Shown here in pieces: positions 9,034 to 18,665 of a stretch of 64,000 nucleotides of DNA. Origin of the DNA: Roseovarius sp. Its GTDB lineage: Bacteria; Pseudomonadota; Alphaproteobacteria; Rhodobacterales; Rhodobacteraceae. A program made the position numbers and the translations under genes. Location of the stretch: the NCBI GenBank assembly GCA_029212365.1, contig JARGOC010000019.1:1-64000 (forward strand), written 5' to 3'. Under the pieces are notes generated by a model. That model ran no database searches. It was not told where the DNA came from and saw only the letters and a program-made list of their open reading frames with translations. Position 1 is the first letter of the stretch. Every line of letters starts with the position of its first letter.

Positions 9034-9228
9034 TCACCTTTCTGTATCTGAGGCCAATTTCATCCAAAAAAGCGAAAGCCCCGTGAAAAAGCCACACATC
9101 AGGGTTTTCATGATAGGGGCACCACGACAGGACAATCTGGGCAGGGGCTGGCCTTGCCAGTGCATGCGCTCGTCAGTGGCTAGGACGCCATCCCAGTCGT
9201 TGTTGCGGGTGTTGAGATCAGTGCTCAT
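9034..9228 (-). CDS. Short membrane protein with WQGQP motif, possibly truncated
   Basis: Encodes 64 residues. The start overlaps the stop of the preceding gene (ATGA), and the stop is three bases before the pyrC-like ATG, whose ribosome-binding site (AAAGGTGA) lies inside this gene. The N-terminal GVLATDERMHWQGQP resembles the opening of bacterial PH-domain membrane proteins of Rhodobacteraceae, and one hydrophobic segment follows (about residues 40-58). The PH-like domain expected after it is absent, so this may be a shortened relative kept for translational coupling. Function unknown. Confidence 0.55.
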   Translation of the reverse strand: MSTDLNTRNNDWDGVLATDERMHWQGQPLPRLSCRGAPIMKTLMCGFFTGLSLFWMKLASDTER

Positions 9229-9755
9229 GACGCGATCCAGACCAGCGCGCCGGTCAGCATGAACAGCACCAGCAAAACCACCATTGCCACCCGCCCTGAC
9301 ATGGCCGCGTTTGATGGGCGCGTTTTGTTAGTGGTGGGCACAATGCCCTCGGTTCCGCCAGTTGGCAGCGCCTCGAAGGTCACTTTGCTGCGGTCTTCGG
9401 CATAGGTGCCGATCCAGCGCAGGGGGGCTTTGACGCTCAGCAGCCCATGAAACCCCTTCAAGGCAGCAGAGCGCACAATCAGAAGCTGGCCTGTCAGTGA
9501 CATAAGTCGGGCGCGATCATCGGCCAGTTGATCCTCGGCGATCCCCAGCCCCTCGATCATGTAACCGACAAGGCCCAGACCTTCGAGATCGTCAACTGAA
9601 AAGAAATCAATCTGGTCTACATCAAGGTTATCCACCCCCAATGCAGCTGCCAGATCAGCCTCACGCAGGTCATCAATCTCATCAGCGGGAAGATCGACTG
9701 CAAAGAGCCGCACCAATTTGTACTCACCAGACGTTACTTCAAACTGATCGCTCAC
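9225..9755 (-). CDS. Conserved hypothetical protein with C-terminal membrane anchor
   Basis: Encodes 176 residues: an acidic N-terminal region (about 1-145) without a recognisable motif, then a single membrane segment at about 153-174 ending the protein. No signal peptide, so probably a tail-anchored protein facing the cytoplasm. Its ATG overlaps the pyrB stop by four bases, and the next small gene overlaps its own stop. Such coupling between pyrB and the pyrC-like gene suggests a shared transcript but not necessarily a role in pyrimidine synthesis. Confidence 0.65.
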   Translation of the reverse strand: MSDQFEVTSGEYKLVRLFAVDLPADEIDDLREADLAAALGVDNLDVDQIDFFSVDDLEGLGLVGYMIEGLGIAEDQLADDRARLMSLTGQLLIVRSAALKGFHGLLSVKAPLRWIGTYAEDRSKVTFEALPTGGTEGIVPTTNKTRPSNAAMSGRVAMVVLLVLFMLTGALVWIAS

Positions 9756-10711
9756 ACCATTACCCCTGTTTGGGCCTGACGCCTCGCCAGCAGGTTACGC
9801 GCCAGAAGGTCCATCGCGGCCATGCGCACAGCGACACCCATTTCCACCTGTTGTTGAATGACCGAGCGGTTGATGTCGTCGGCCAGCTCGCCGTCAATTT
9901 CAACCCCGCGGTTCATAGGGCCGGGATGCATGACAATGGCATCGTCCTTGGCATGGCTCAGCTTTTCGGCGTCCAGACCATAGCGGTGGTAATATTCACG
10001 CTCGGACGGGATAAAGCCGCCATCCATACGCTCGCGCTGAAGCCGCAACATCATGACGACATCGACGTCCTTCAGGCCCTCTTGCATGTCTTCAAACACC
10101 TCGACCCCGAAATCAGCAATACCCGAGGGCATCAGCGTCGGAGGGCCAATCAGGCGCACGCGGTTTTCCATCTTGCCCAACAACATGATGTTCGAGCGGG
10201 CCACACGGGAATGGGCAATATCACCACAAATGGCGATGTTCAGACGGTGCAACCTGCCCTTGGCACGCCGGATGGTCAGCGCATCCAACAAGGCCTGCGT
10301 GGGATGTTCGTGGCGCCCGTCCCCGGCGTTCAACACGGCGCAGTTCACCTTTTCCGATAACAAGTCCACAGCGCCAGAATGCGGGTGGCGCACCACCAGC
10401 AAATCAGGATGCATAGCGTTCAGGGTCAGCGCCGTATCAATCAGCGTCTCGCCCTTTTTGATAGAGGACGCCTGCATGGCCATGCTCATCACATCAGCCC
10501 CCAACCGCTTGCCGGCCAACTCAAAACTGGCCTGCGTGCGGGTGGAGTTTTCAAAGAACATGTTGATCTGGGTCAGACCCGCCAGCGCATCAGAGTGCTT
10601 CACATCGCGGCGGTTCAGATCGGCGTATTGATCGGCCAGATCCAGAATGGCAGTGATATCCGGCGGTGCCAGAGGTTCAATCCCCAGAAGGTGGGAGTGA
10701 GAATAGGTCAT
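9752..10711 (-). CDS. pyrB: Aspartate carbamoyltransferase catalytic chain
   Basis: Encodes 319 residues. The carbamoyl-phosphate motif FENSTRT is at 53-59, followed by SSIKKGETL and the aspartate-domain [12 protein letters not shown]. The enzyme condenses carbamoyl phosphate and aspartate in step two of pyrimidine synthesis. It leads an overlapping run ending with plsY. Because the run also holds a catalytically dead dihydroorotase, a PyrB/PyrC-prime dodecamer as in class A ATCases is likely. No regulatory pyrI is present. Confidence 0.96.
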   Translation of the reverse strand: MTYSHSHLLGIEPLAPPDITAILDLADQYADLNRRDVKHSDALAGLTQINMFFENSTRTQASFELAGKRLGADVMSMAMQASSIKKGETLIDTALTLNAMHPDLLVVRHPHSGAVDLLSEKVNCAVLNAGDGRHEHPTQALLDALTIRRAKGRLHRLNIAICGDIAHSRVARSNIMLLGKMENRVRLIGPPTLMPSGIADFGVEVFEDMQEGLKDVDVVMMLRLQRERMDGGFIPSEREYYHRYGLDAEKLSHAKDDAIVMHPGPMNRGVEIDGELADDINRSVIQQQVEMGVAVRMAAMDLLARNLLARRQAQTGVMV

Positions 10712-10851
10712 GCCGCCTCCGCCTTGGTCTGGGGCCTTATAGGGTTGGATGCAGGTTGGGGCAAGATGGCTCCGCGCCGGGCCAGTTAATCGGGCAGGCG
10801 CGTGTCGTTCATTCGCTTTCCCTTACCTCGGCACACCGATACTGTACCCGC

Positions 10852-11631
10852 ATGGAATCGCCCCTTGATCACACCACCGCGCGCGCGCTTCTCGATTGGC
10901 AGATCGAGTTGGGGGCCACCGATGCGATTTGTGATGCGCCGGTTGATCGCTACGCATTGGCCGACAAACCCAAACCCAAGCCGCGGCTTGCTGAGCCTGC
11001 TCAGGTCTCTGCCGCGCCAAAAATTGATCCGGTGGCCGAGGCCAAAGCACTGGCAACCGCTGCGGATGATCTGGCCGGATTGCAAGCTGCCATGGGCCGG
11101 TTTGAGCATTGTGAGCTGAAACGCGGGGCACGCAATCTGGTGTTCTCAGACGGCAACCCAGCCGCGCGCGTGATGATCATTGGCGAAGCACCGGGGCGCG
11201 AGGAAGATCAGCAGGGCAAGCCTTTCGTGGGCCGCGCCGGGCAGTTGTTGGACAAAATGCTGGCGGCGATTGATATGGGCCGCGCCCATGAATTTTCGGC
11301 GCAATCGGTTTACATCACCAATGTCTTGCCCTGGCGCCCCCCCCAAAATCGTGATCCCAAACCCGAAGAAATTGCCATGCTGGTGCCGTTTATCCAGCGC
11401 CATGTGGAACTGGTGGCGCCTGATCTGATCGTGCTGATGGGCAATATCAGCTGTCAGGCAGCTTTGGGCAAACGTGGCATCACCCGGCTGCGCGGGCAGT
11501 GGGCCGAGGCCTATGGCAAACCTTGCCTGCCGATGTTTCACCCTGCCTATCTGCTGCGCACCCCCCATGCCAAACGTGAAGCATGGGCTGACCTGCTGGA
11601 CTTACAAGCCAGGCTGCGAGGCAACACATGA
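10852..11631 (+). CDS. Uracil-DNA glycosylase, family 4-like, without full Fe-S cysteine set
   Basis: Encodes 259 residues. I place the start at 10852 because the upstream in-frame extension reads into the pyrB promoter region. The glycosylase motifs are GEAPG at 111-115, GKPFVGRAGQLLD, WRPPQNR and the late FHPAYLLR. Canonical family 4 enzymes carry a 4Fe-4S cluster bound by four Cys. Here the only Cys are 27, 87, 201 and 225, with the usual first CxxC reduced to a single Cys (EHC, residue 87) and none in the MLVPF segment. It removes uracil from DNA in base-excision repair. The following phosphoesterase overlaps it by four bases. Confidence 0.85.
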   Translation: MESPLDHTTARALLDWQIELGATDAICDAPVDRYALADKPKPKPRLAEPAQVSAAPKIDPVAEAKALATAADDLAGLQAAMGRFEHCELKRGARNLVFSDGNPAARVMIIGEAPGREEDQQGKPFVGRAGQLLDKMLAAIDMGRAHEFSAQSVYITNVLPWRPPQNRDPKPEEIAMLVPFIQRHVELVAPDLIVLMGNISCQAALGKRGITRLRGQWAEAYGKPCLPMFHPAYLLRTPHAKREAWADLLDLQARLRGNT

Positions 11632-12230
11632 AGATCATGGCGTTTTCTGATCTGCACCATTCGCGCCGCCGCGCCGAAGCATTGGTGGAGGCCAGTGCCG
11701 ATGCGGATCTGGTGATCGGGGCCGGTGATTTTTGCAACATGCGTGAGGGGCTGCCCGAGGCGATGAACCTTCTGGCGGGCATCACCCCGCCGTTTGTGGT
11801 GGTGCCCGGCAATGCAGAAAGCCATGCGGAACTATCAGATGCCGCACATGCCGGCACCACTGTTCTCCATGGATCAGGGTGTGACATCAACGGGTTAAAG
11901 GTGTTTGGATTGGGCTATGGGATACCGACCACACCCTTTGGCAGCTGGTCTTGCGACATGCGTGAGGACGACGCCGAAGCCTTGCTGAACACCTGCAAGG
12001 CGGCCGACATCCTGATCGTTCATTCGCCGCCCAAGGGGCTTTGTGATGTGACCTCGACCGGGGTGTCGGTGGGCAGCACGGCCATTGCGGCAGCGATCGA
12101 ACGTATTCAGCCCCAATTGGCGATCTGTGGACATATCCATGACAGCTGGGGCTCACGCGGTTGGATTGGCACAACTGAAGTGGTCAATCTGGGGCCAGAA
12201 CCAAACTGGTTTAACGTTAAACTATCTTGA
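11628..12230 (+). CDS. Metallophosphoesterase
   Basis: Encodes 200 residues. The calcineurin-like motifs occur in order: D-x-H (SDLHH, about residue 7), GAGDF, PGNAE, an H in IVHSPPKG, and GHIH near the C-terminus. These bind two metal ions. There is no signal peptide, so it acts in the cytoplasm. Compact members of this kind often act as phosphodiesterases of YfcE type. Its ATG overlaps the glycosylase stop and moaB follows after ten bases, so the three form an operon. Confidence 0.85.
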   Translation: MKIMAFSDLHHSRRRAEALVEASADADLVIGAGDFCNMREGLPEAMNLLAGITPPFVVVPGNAESHAELSDAAHAGTTVLHGSGCDINGLKVFGLGYGIPTTPFGSWSCDMREDDAEALLNTCKAADILIVHSPPKGLCDVTSTGVSVGSTAIAAAIERIQPQLAICGHIHDSWGSRGWIGTTEVVNLGPEPNWFNVKLS

Positions 12231-12240
12231 GGCAGACGCC

Positions 12241-12783
12241 ATGACCCGTATTGACGATACCAAAGAATTTGTGCCGGTGCGCATTGCCGTTTTGACCGTC
12301 AGCGATACCCGTGATGCCAGTCAGGACACATCAGGTGACATTCTGGTGGCGCGAATCGAAAGCGCCGGCCACATATTGGCCGACCGCCAAATAATCCGGG
12401 ATGTACGCGCAGATATTGCCAGCCAATTGCGCAACTGGATTGCTGACAAAAATGTGGATGTGGTGATCTCGACCGGGGGCACAGGCCTGACGGGCCGCGA
12501 TGTCACGGTAGAAGCGCACCGCGATGTCTATGAAAAAGAGATTGAGGCCTTTGGCACAGTTTTCACCATTGTCAGCATGAAAAAGATCGCCACCTCAGCT
12601 GTGCAATCGCGCGCAACGGGTGGCGTGGCGGGCGGCACCTATCTGTTTGCCCTGCCCGGCAGCCCCGGCGCCTGCAAGGACGCCTGGGATGAAATCCTCA
12701 GCTTGCAACTGGATTACCGCCACCAGCCCTGCAACTTTGTGGAAATAATGCCCCGTCTGGATGAACATCAGCGCCGGAAATAG
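12241..12783 (+). CDS. moaB: Molybdenum cofactor biosynthesis protein B
   Basis: Encodes 180 residues of the MoaB/MogA fold with the diagnostic STGGTGLTGRD near 80-90 and ALPGSPGA near 140. In related enzymes this site adenylylates molybdopterin before molybdate insertion. SoxC, encoded in the same window, is a molybdenum enzyme and would need this pathway. Last gene of the glycosylase-phosphoesterase-moaB group. Confidence 0.92.
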   Translation: MTRIDDTKEFVPVRIAVLTVSDTRDASQDTSGDILVARIESAGHILADRQIIRDVRADIASQLRNWIADKNVDVVISTGGTGLTGRDVTVEAHRDVYEKEIEAFGTVFTIVSMKKIATSAVQSRATGGVAGGTYLFALPGSPGACKDAWDEILSLQLDYRHQPCNFVEIMPRLDEHQRRK

Positions 12784-12879
12784 CGCGCACATCCGTTAAA
12801 CCCAGAACGCTTGGAATTTGCGGCATTCGGGTTACATTGGTAAGGGGCCGCCTACGGCCTGCTCAAGGGGTTGATCACC

Positions 12880-14337
12880 ATGCGCTTTTTGCGCCACAGC
12901 TTGTCAGGATTGTTCCTGCTTTGCCTCACTCTGGGTCTGTTGGCCTTGGCGGGGCAATTGGTGTTTTCAGCAGTGCAGGAACGTATCTCGGCCGAACCTG
13001 AGGTGCCAGAACGGCGCGAGCGGGTGTTTGCCGTCAATGTGATTGACGCACAAGAACAGACGATCCGCCCCATCCTGACCGCCTTTGGCGAGGTGCAAAG
13101 CCGCCGCACATTGGAAATCCGCGCCAAGGCCAGCGGCACGCTGGTGGAACTGGCAGAAGAATTTGAAGAGGGCGGGCAGGTGCAGGCCGGTCAGGTGCTG
13201 GGGCTCATTGACCCGGCCGATGCGTACTCCACGCTGGAGCGCACAAAAAGTGACCTTCTGGATGCACAGGCCGAGGTCCGAGAAGCCGCACGTGGCAAAG
13301 GACTGGCTGAAGACGAGGTGGGCTCGGCCAGGGAGCAAGCCGCCCTGCGCGAACGCGCATATCAGCGTCAGCTTGATCTGGAAACGCGTGGCGTTGGCAC
13401 CGCCGCCACCGTAGAGGTGGCTGAATTGGCCGCAGCACAAGCGCGACAGGCCGTGCTGTCCAGCCGTCAGGCATTGGCGCAGGCCGAAGCCCGAGTTGAT
13501 CAGGCCGACAACCGTCTGGCCCGCGCCGAGATTGCCCGTGACGAAGCCGAGCGCCGCGTGGCTGACACCAAGATTGTGGCAGGCTTTGCCGGTACGCTGG
13601 CCGATGTCTCGGTCGTGCAGGGCGGGCTGGTTGGCACCAACGAACAACTTGCCTTGTTGATAGATCCACAAACGCTGGAGGTGGCATTTCGTATCTCAAC
13701 CGCGCAATATGGCCGGTTGCTGGACGCCTCAGGTGTTCTGATGAACGCCCCCGCTCAGGTACGCATGGAGACCTTCGGGCTGGAGCTGACCACCACCGCA
13801 GTGATCAGCCGCGACAGTGCAGCGGTGGGCGAAGGTCAGACCGGACGCCTGTTGTTTGCCGCCATGGACGAACCCGGCGGCATGAAGCCCGGCGATTTTG
13901 TCACCCTTCGCATTGAAGAGCCCGCGCTGCATAACGTGGTGCGCCTGCCTGCCACCGCTTTGGGTTCGGACAGCCGGGTGCTGGTGGTGGAGGATGATGC
14001 CAGGCTTGGCTCTGTGCCAGTGGTCCTGTTGCGCCGTCAGGGCGATGATATTCTGGTGCGCGCCAGCGGGCTGAAAGGCCAGCGCGTGGTCACTGACCGA
14101 TCCCCATTGCTGGGCAAAGGCATCAAGGTGCGCGTTTTGGACGACAACGCCAGCGCCGCTACTGATGACACCGCGATGCTGGCGCTAAGCGAAGACCGCC
14201 GCGCGCGCCTGATCGCCTATGTTGAGGCGGACACCAAAATGCCCAAGGATGTCAAAACCCGTCTGCTGAGCCAACTGTCCGAGGCACAGGTGCCCGCACG
14301 CATGGTCACGCGGCTAGAGCGCCGGATGGGCGGGTAA
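12880..14337 (+). CDS. RND efflux periplasmic adaptor (HlyD/AcrA family)
   Basis: Encodes 485 residues from the ATG at 12880; a TTG nine bases earlier is less likely. There is one N-terminal membrane anchor (about 8-30), a biotinyl-lipoyl-like half, a long helical hairpin rich in Ala, Glu and Arg (about 110-225) and beta-barrel domains. The last 60 residues form an unusual helical tail after the normal adaptor end. The next gene, three bases downstream, is the inner-membrane pump. An outer-membrane TolC-type channel is not encoded nearby. Substrate unknown. Confidence 0.9.
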   Translation: MRFLRHSLSGLFLLCLTLGLLALAGQLVFSAVQERISAEPEVPERRERVFAVNVIDAQEQTIRPILTAFGEVQSRRTLEIRAKASGTLVELAEEFEEGGQVQAGQVLGLIDPADAYSTLERTKSDLLDAQAEVREAARGKGLAEDEVGSAREQAALRERAYQRQLDLETRGVGTAATVEVAELAAAQARQAVLSSRQALAQAEARVDQADNRLARAEIARDEAERRVADTKIVAGFAGTLADVSVVQGGLVGTNEQLALLIDPQTLEVAFRISTAQYGRLLDASGVLMNAPAQVRMETFGLELTTTAVISRDSAAVGEGQTGRLLFAAMDEPGGMKPGDFVTLRIEEPALHNVVRLPATALGSDSRVLVVEDDARLGSVPVVLLRRQGDDILVRASGLKGQRVVTDRSPLLGKGIKVRVLDDNASAATDDTAMLALSEDRRARLIAYVEADTKMPKDVKTRLLSQLSEAQVPARMVTRLERRMGG

Positions 14338-14340
14338 GAC

Positions 14341-17300
14341 ATGGCACGCGCCCTGCCCAAAAAGGCCGGCGGGATGCTGTCCTATTTCACCCGCCACCGC
14401 ACTGCTGCAAATCTATTGCTGGTGCTGATGGTCGTGCTGGGCCTTGCCGCCGCCCCAAAAATGCGGGCGCAGTTTTTTCCCGATGTGATTGTCGACAACG
14501 TATCAATCACAGTCGTCTGGGAAGGGGCCGGCGCCGAGGACGTGGACGCCGCCATAGTGCAACTGCTAGAGCCGACATTGCTGGCGGTGGAAGGCGTGGA
14601 AAGCTCGTTCTCCTCAAGCCGTGAAGGGCGCGCCAGCATTTCACTGGAGTTTGAGCCGGGCTGGGATATGGCCCAGGGGGCTGCGGATGTAGAAACCGCG
14701 ATTGATCTGATCACCACCCTGCCCGATGAGGCCGAAGAACCCGAAGTGCGCCGTGGAGCATGGCGTGACCGGGTGACTGATCTGGTGATCACAGGCCCGG
14801 TGGAGCCCCAACAACTGGGCCTTTTCGCGGATGAACTGGTCACACGGCTGTTTGCCAGCGGTGTCACCCGCACCACCATCCGCGGAGTGGCCGCACCTGA
14901 AACTGTTGTCGAGGTGCCCTCAACCAACTTGATTTCGCACGACATCACCATGGCCGAAATTGCGGCCGCCATTGCCGAGGAAGTTGACACCGATCCCGCT
15001 GGTGACATCACTGGCGCGGATACCCGCGTGCGCACCGGCGTTGAAAAACGCAGTGCACAGGATCTGGCCAGTGTTGTTTTGCGATCCAACCCCGACGGGT
15101 CAAAACTGATTGTCGGGGATATTGCCACCTTCCGGGTTGAAGGGATCACCCGCGAACGCAGCTATTTTGTTGGCGATCAGCCGGCCATTTCCATCCGGGT
15201 GGATCGCAGTGCACAAGGCGATGCGATCCGCATTCAGGCCCTTGTCGAGGACGTGGCAGCGACGATGAAAGAAACCCTGCCCCAGGGCGTGGATATCCGC
15301 CTGATCCGCACCCGATCCGAGAGCATCTCAAGCCGGCTGAACATCCTGTTGGACAATGCTGCGATGGGGCTTGGCCTTGTCGTTGCATTGTTGTTCCTGT
15401 TTTTGAATGCGCGCACGGCGTTTTGGGTGGCCGCGGGCATTCCGGTGGCAATGCTGGCAGCAATTGCGCTGATGTATCTGGGTGGATTGACCATCAACAT
15501 GCTGTCCCTTTTTGCACTGATCATCACGCTGGGGATTGTGGTGGATGATGCCATTGTGGTGGGCGAACACGCTGACGCACGGGTGCGCCACTATGGTGAA
15601 GACCCCGTTGTTGCCTCAGAACGCGCAGCCCAGCGCATGGCTTTGCCGGTGTTTTCAGCCACGCTGACCACATTGATTGCCTTTTTTGGCCTGACGGCGA
15701 TTGGCGGGCGGTTTGGCGATCTGATCCTCGACATTCCGTTCACCGTGATTGTGGTGTTGCTGGCCAGCCTGATCGAGTGCTTTTTGATCCTGCCGCATCA
15801 CATGTCGAACGCCCTGCGCCACGCGGACAAAACCCATTGGTATGACTTTCCCAGCCGAGTGGTGAACCGGGGGTTCGATTGGACGCGCGAGACAATATTC
15901 CGCCCTTTGATGGCGGGTGTTGTCTGGGCGCGGTATCCGGTGATTGCGCTGTTGTTGCTGGTGTTGGCCAGTCAGGCAGCCATGTTCATCAAGGGAGATG
16001 TGCAATGGCGGTTTTTCAATGCGCCCGAGCGCGGCAGCATCACCGGAAATTTCATCATGTCATCCTCGGCCACGCGCGCGGATTCACTGGAGATGATGCG
16101 CGAAATGCAGCGCGCCACCCAAGAACTGGGGGCCGAATATGAAGCGCGCCATGGGCTGAACCCGCTGGATTATGTCATGGCCGAAATCGGCGGTAATTCA
16201 GGCCGGGGACTGGCCGGGGCTGACACCAAAGACCCCGATCATCTGGGCGGCATCGCCATTGAGCTGATTGACCCTGATCTGCGCAGCTATTCCAGCTTTG
16301 CCTTTGTTGGCGAATTGCAGGACCGTGTGCGCCAGCACCCATTGGCCGAAACGGTGAGCTTTCGCGGCTGGCGATCAGGCCCGGGCGGTGATGCGTTGGA
16401 CGTGGAATTTTATGGCGCCACTGCCGATGATCTCAAAGCCGCATCCGAGGCGCTAAAAGACGCATTGCTGCGCTTTCCCGAAGTGTCCGCCGTGGAAGAC
16501 AACCTGACCTATGACAAAGAAGAGCTGATCCTTGAGTTGACCCCTCAGGGGCAGGCGTTGGGCTTTAGCATTGATGGGCTGGGGCGCGTGTTGCGCCATC
16601 GTCTGAACGGGATCGAAGCGGCCACCTATCCGCTGGGCCCGCGCAGTGCCGAAATCCGGGTGGAACTGCCTGAGGGCGAGTTGACGGCTGATTTTCTGGA
16701 ACGCACCCAGTTGCGCACGCCCGCAGGTGCCTATGTGCCGTTGGCCGATATTGTCAGTGTTGAGCGGCGCACCGGGTTTTCCACTGTGCGGCGCGAAAAC
16801 GGCATCAGATTGATCAATGTCACCGGTGACATTTCCGAGGATGACCCGACCCGCGCACAGGCCATAATGAGCGCGTTGGAACAAGAGATCCTCCCGACCA
16901 TCGCCAGCGAGCAAAAGGTGGAATGGCGTCTATCAGGCCTGAGCGAACAAGAGGATGATTTCCTCAACGATGCGCGCCTAGGCCTGATCCTGACATTGAT
17001 GGGCATTTATATTGTGCTGGCTTGGGTGTTTTCCAGCTGGACCCGGCCTGTGGTTGTGATGGCGATCATCCCGTTTGGGTTGGTTGGCACCATTTATGGC
17101 CACGCACAGTGGGATGTGCCCTTGTCCATGTTCTCGGTGGTGGGTCTGTTGGGTATGACCGGCATCATCATCAACGATTCCATCGTGCTGGTGACCACCA
17201 TTGATGAACATGCCCGTGATCGAGGGTTAATCCCATCAATCATCGACGGCGCAGCAGACCGGTTGCGCCCTGTATTGCTGACCACGCTGACCACAGTGCT

Positions 17301-17739
17301 GGGCTTGGCCCCCTTGCTGTTTGAACGCTCACAACAAGCACAGTTCCTGAAGCCGACCGTGATCACGCTGTGTTACGGGTTGGGATTCGGGCTGGTGCTG
17401 GTGTTGCTGATCGTCCCGGCCCTTATGGCGGTGCAAAATGACTTTGGGCGCATGATCGGGTCACTCAAACGTGGTCTCAGATTTCGCCGCAGCTCTGTGC
17501 GCTTCAGCTTGGGGGCAGGGCTTGTGATCAATTTGATTTGGCTGGCTACCACCATTGGGCTGGTCATCGCCAAAGGCACATTGCCCGCCCCATTGGACAC
17601 GCTGCTGCCCAATCTATCGCCCGGAATGGCCGGTTTTGCGCTTTATGCATCAGGATCAGCCCTGATCGCGTTGGTGTTGTACATTGCACTGGCATTGTCC
17701 CATCGCGCAAAACGAGGTCAGCCAGCCGGGCAGCCCTGA
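14341..17739 (+). CDS. RND-family efflux permease (AcrB/HAE1-like)
   Basis: Encodes 1132 residues, slightly longer than typical AcrB. There is one N-terminal membrane helix, a large periplasmic loop, then the TM4 signature GIVVDDAIVVGEH carrying the proton-relay Asp pair. A second periplasmic loop and a second helix cluster with MTGIIINDSIVL follow. The last 90 residues contain two extra hydrophobic segments. It exports small molecules using the proton gradient with the adjoining adaptor. Its 3' end overlaps the convergent gene at 17718 by 22 bases. Confidence 0.93.
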   Translation: MARALPKKAGGMLSYFTRHRTAANLLLVLMVVLGLAAAPKMRAQFFPDVIVDNVSITVVWEGAGAEDVDAAIVQLLEPTLLAVEGVESSFSSSREGRASISLEFEPGWDMAQGAADVETAIDLITTLPDEAEEPEVRRGAWRDRVTDLVITGPVEPQQLGLFADELVTRLFASGVTRTTIRGVAAPETVVEVPSTNLISHDITMAEIAAAIAEEVDTDPAGDITGADTRVRTGVEKRSAQDLASVVLRSNPDGSKLIVGDIATFRVEGITRERSYFVGDQPAISIRVDRSAQGDAIRIQALVEDVAATMKETLPQGVDIRLIRTRSESISSRLNILLDNAAMGLGLVVALLFLFLNARTAFWVAAGIPVAMLAAIALMYLGGLTINMLSLFALIITLGIVVDDAIVVGEHADARVRHYGEDPVVASERAAQRMALPVFSATLTTLIAFFGLTAIGGRFGDLILDIPFTVIVVLLASLIECFLILPHHMSNALRHADKTHWYDFPSRVVNRGFDWTRETIFRPLMAGVVWARYPVIALLLLVLASQAAMFIKGDVQWRFFNAPERGSITGNFIMSSSATRADSLEMMREMQRATQELGAEYEARHGLNPLDYVMAEIGGNSGRGLAGADTKDPDHLGGIAIELIDPDLRSYSSFAFVGELQDRVRQHPLAETVSFRGWRSGPGGDALDVEFYGATADDLKAASEALKDALLRFPEVSAVEDNLTYDKEELILELTPQGQALGFSIDGLGRVLRHRLNGIEAATYPLGPRSAEIRVELPEGELTADFLERTQLRTPAGAYVPLADIVSVERRTGFSTVRRENGIRLINVTGDISEDDPTRAQAIMSALEQEILPTIASEQKVEWRLSGLSEQEDDFLNDARLGLILTLMGIYIVLAWVFSSWTRPVVVMAIIPFGLVGTIYGHAQWDVPLSMFSVVGLLGMTGIIINDSIVLVTTIDEHARDRGLIPSIIDGAADRLRPVLLTTLTTVLGLAPLLFERSQQAQFLKPTVITLCYGLGFGLVLVLLIVPALMAVQNDFGRMIGSLKRGLRFRRSSVRFSLGAGLVINLIWLATTIGLVIAKGTLPAPLDTLLPNLSPGMAGFALYASGSALIALVLYIALALSHRAKRGQPAGQP

Positions 17740-18521
17740 ATATCCACAGCATGTGAGGCACCGATCACTGTGATCCGCAGGCCTGAGCGGTTCACCGAAA
17801 AGGCGCGCCCCTCCACATGAACCAGCTCGCTCACAGTGCTCAAACGCTTGCCATTTCGGCTGGTTTTGCCCTGTGCCACCCAAACTTCTGGGTTCCCTGT
17901 CTCAATGATCATCACTTCGCCACCACCGATGTGCGGTAAATCCACCTCAGTTGTCAGTTGCAAACCCTCAAGGGTGGGCGCAAATCGGCACCGCACGCGG
18001 CCCACATTGGCCTCGCTCGATGAATAGGGCCGATCAGCCATGGCAGCAGCAATGCTGGGGGTCGGTTTGGTCACATCACTGTGCAACACTTGCTCAAGTG
18101 ACACGTTGAGAGGCAGGCACACATCCTTGCACACGCCAATATCAATTGAGCCAGACAATTGGACATCACGCCCCTGCCGTTTGGGCAAGATTGCCAATGG
18201 CAGGATCACCCGACCGGAATAGCCAATCACCTGCATACCGTCCTGTGACATGACATCAGGCGTGGGCCAGGTGATCTCAACCCCAGCCAGATTGTCTGAT
18301 CCGCGCCAGTCAAACTGCGGCGGAATTCCCGCATCACCCGGCGCGCGCCAGTAGGTTTTCCAGCCCTTTGCCAAGGTGACTTCGATCGCTGCCATGTGCC
18401 GCCCATCAGGTGCGCGCCATCCCGGCAGTAGCCGCGCCTCAACTGCGTCATCCAACGGCCCGGCTAACACAGCCGGGGCCAAAACCGCGAGAATCGCGCC
18501 CAAAAAAGTGGTCCATTTCAT
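17718..18521 (-). CDS. Exported DsbD N-terminal-domain-like protein
   Basis: Encodes 267 residues. The second of two nearby ATGs (18521) is chosen because GAGGG is correctly spaced for it. A signal peptide (about 1-20) is followed by a periplasmic domain with GVCKDVCLP, the redox Cys pair typical of DsbD-alpha/ScsB-type domains. The membrane and thioredoxin domains of DsbD are absent, so it is a stand-alone module that may accept electrons from a separate CcdA-like protein. SoxV in this window is one such transporter, but a link is only speculation. The end overlaps the RND pump gene by 22 bases. Confidence 0.82.
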   Translation of the reverse strand: MKWTTFLGAILAVLAPAVLAGPLDDAVEARLLPGWRAPDGRHMAAIEVTLAKGWKTYWRAPGDAGIPPQFDWRGSDNLAGVEITWPTPDVMSQDGMQVIGYSGRVILPLAILPKRQGRDVQLSGSIDIGVCKDVCLPLNVSLEQVLHSDVTKPTPSIAAAMADRPYSSSEANVGRVRCRFAPTLEGLQLTTEVDLPHIGGGEVMIIETGNPEVWVAQGKTSRNGKRLSTVSELVHVEGRAFSVNRSGLRITVIGASHAVDIQGCPAG

Positions 18522-18665
18522 TCTCATCCCTCACAGATGGTGTGAAATGCCTGCAATGCCAAGTCACATTTGGGCGAGGTTTTGCCCGATCTTGCCCCGA
18601 CATCCCCTTGCGTCGCGCCGCCTGGCACCCCATTGTTACCCAAGACACAAGATCACGAGCACCCT

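Noticed and set aside
9641..10360. Plus-strand frame of about 240 codons opposite pyrB
   Set aside because: PyrB motifs are unmistakable on the minus strand; the plus frame is rich in His and Gln in a way typical of shadow translation.
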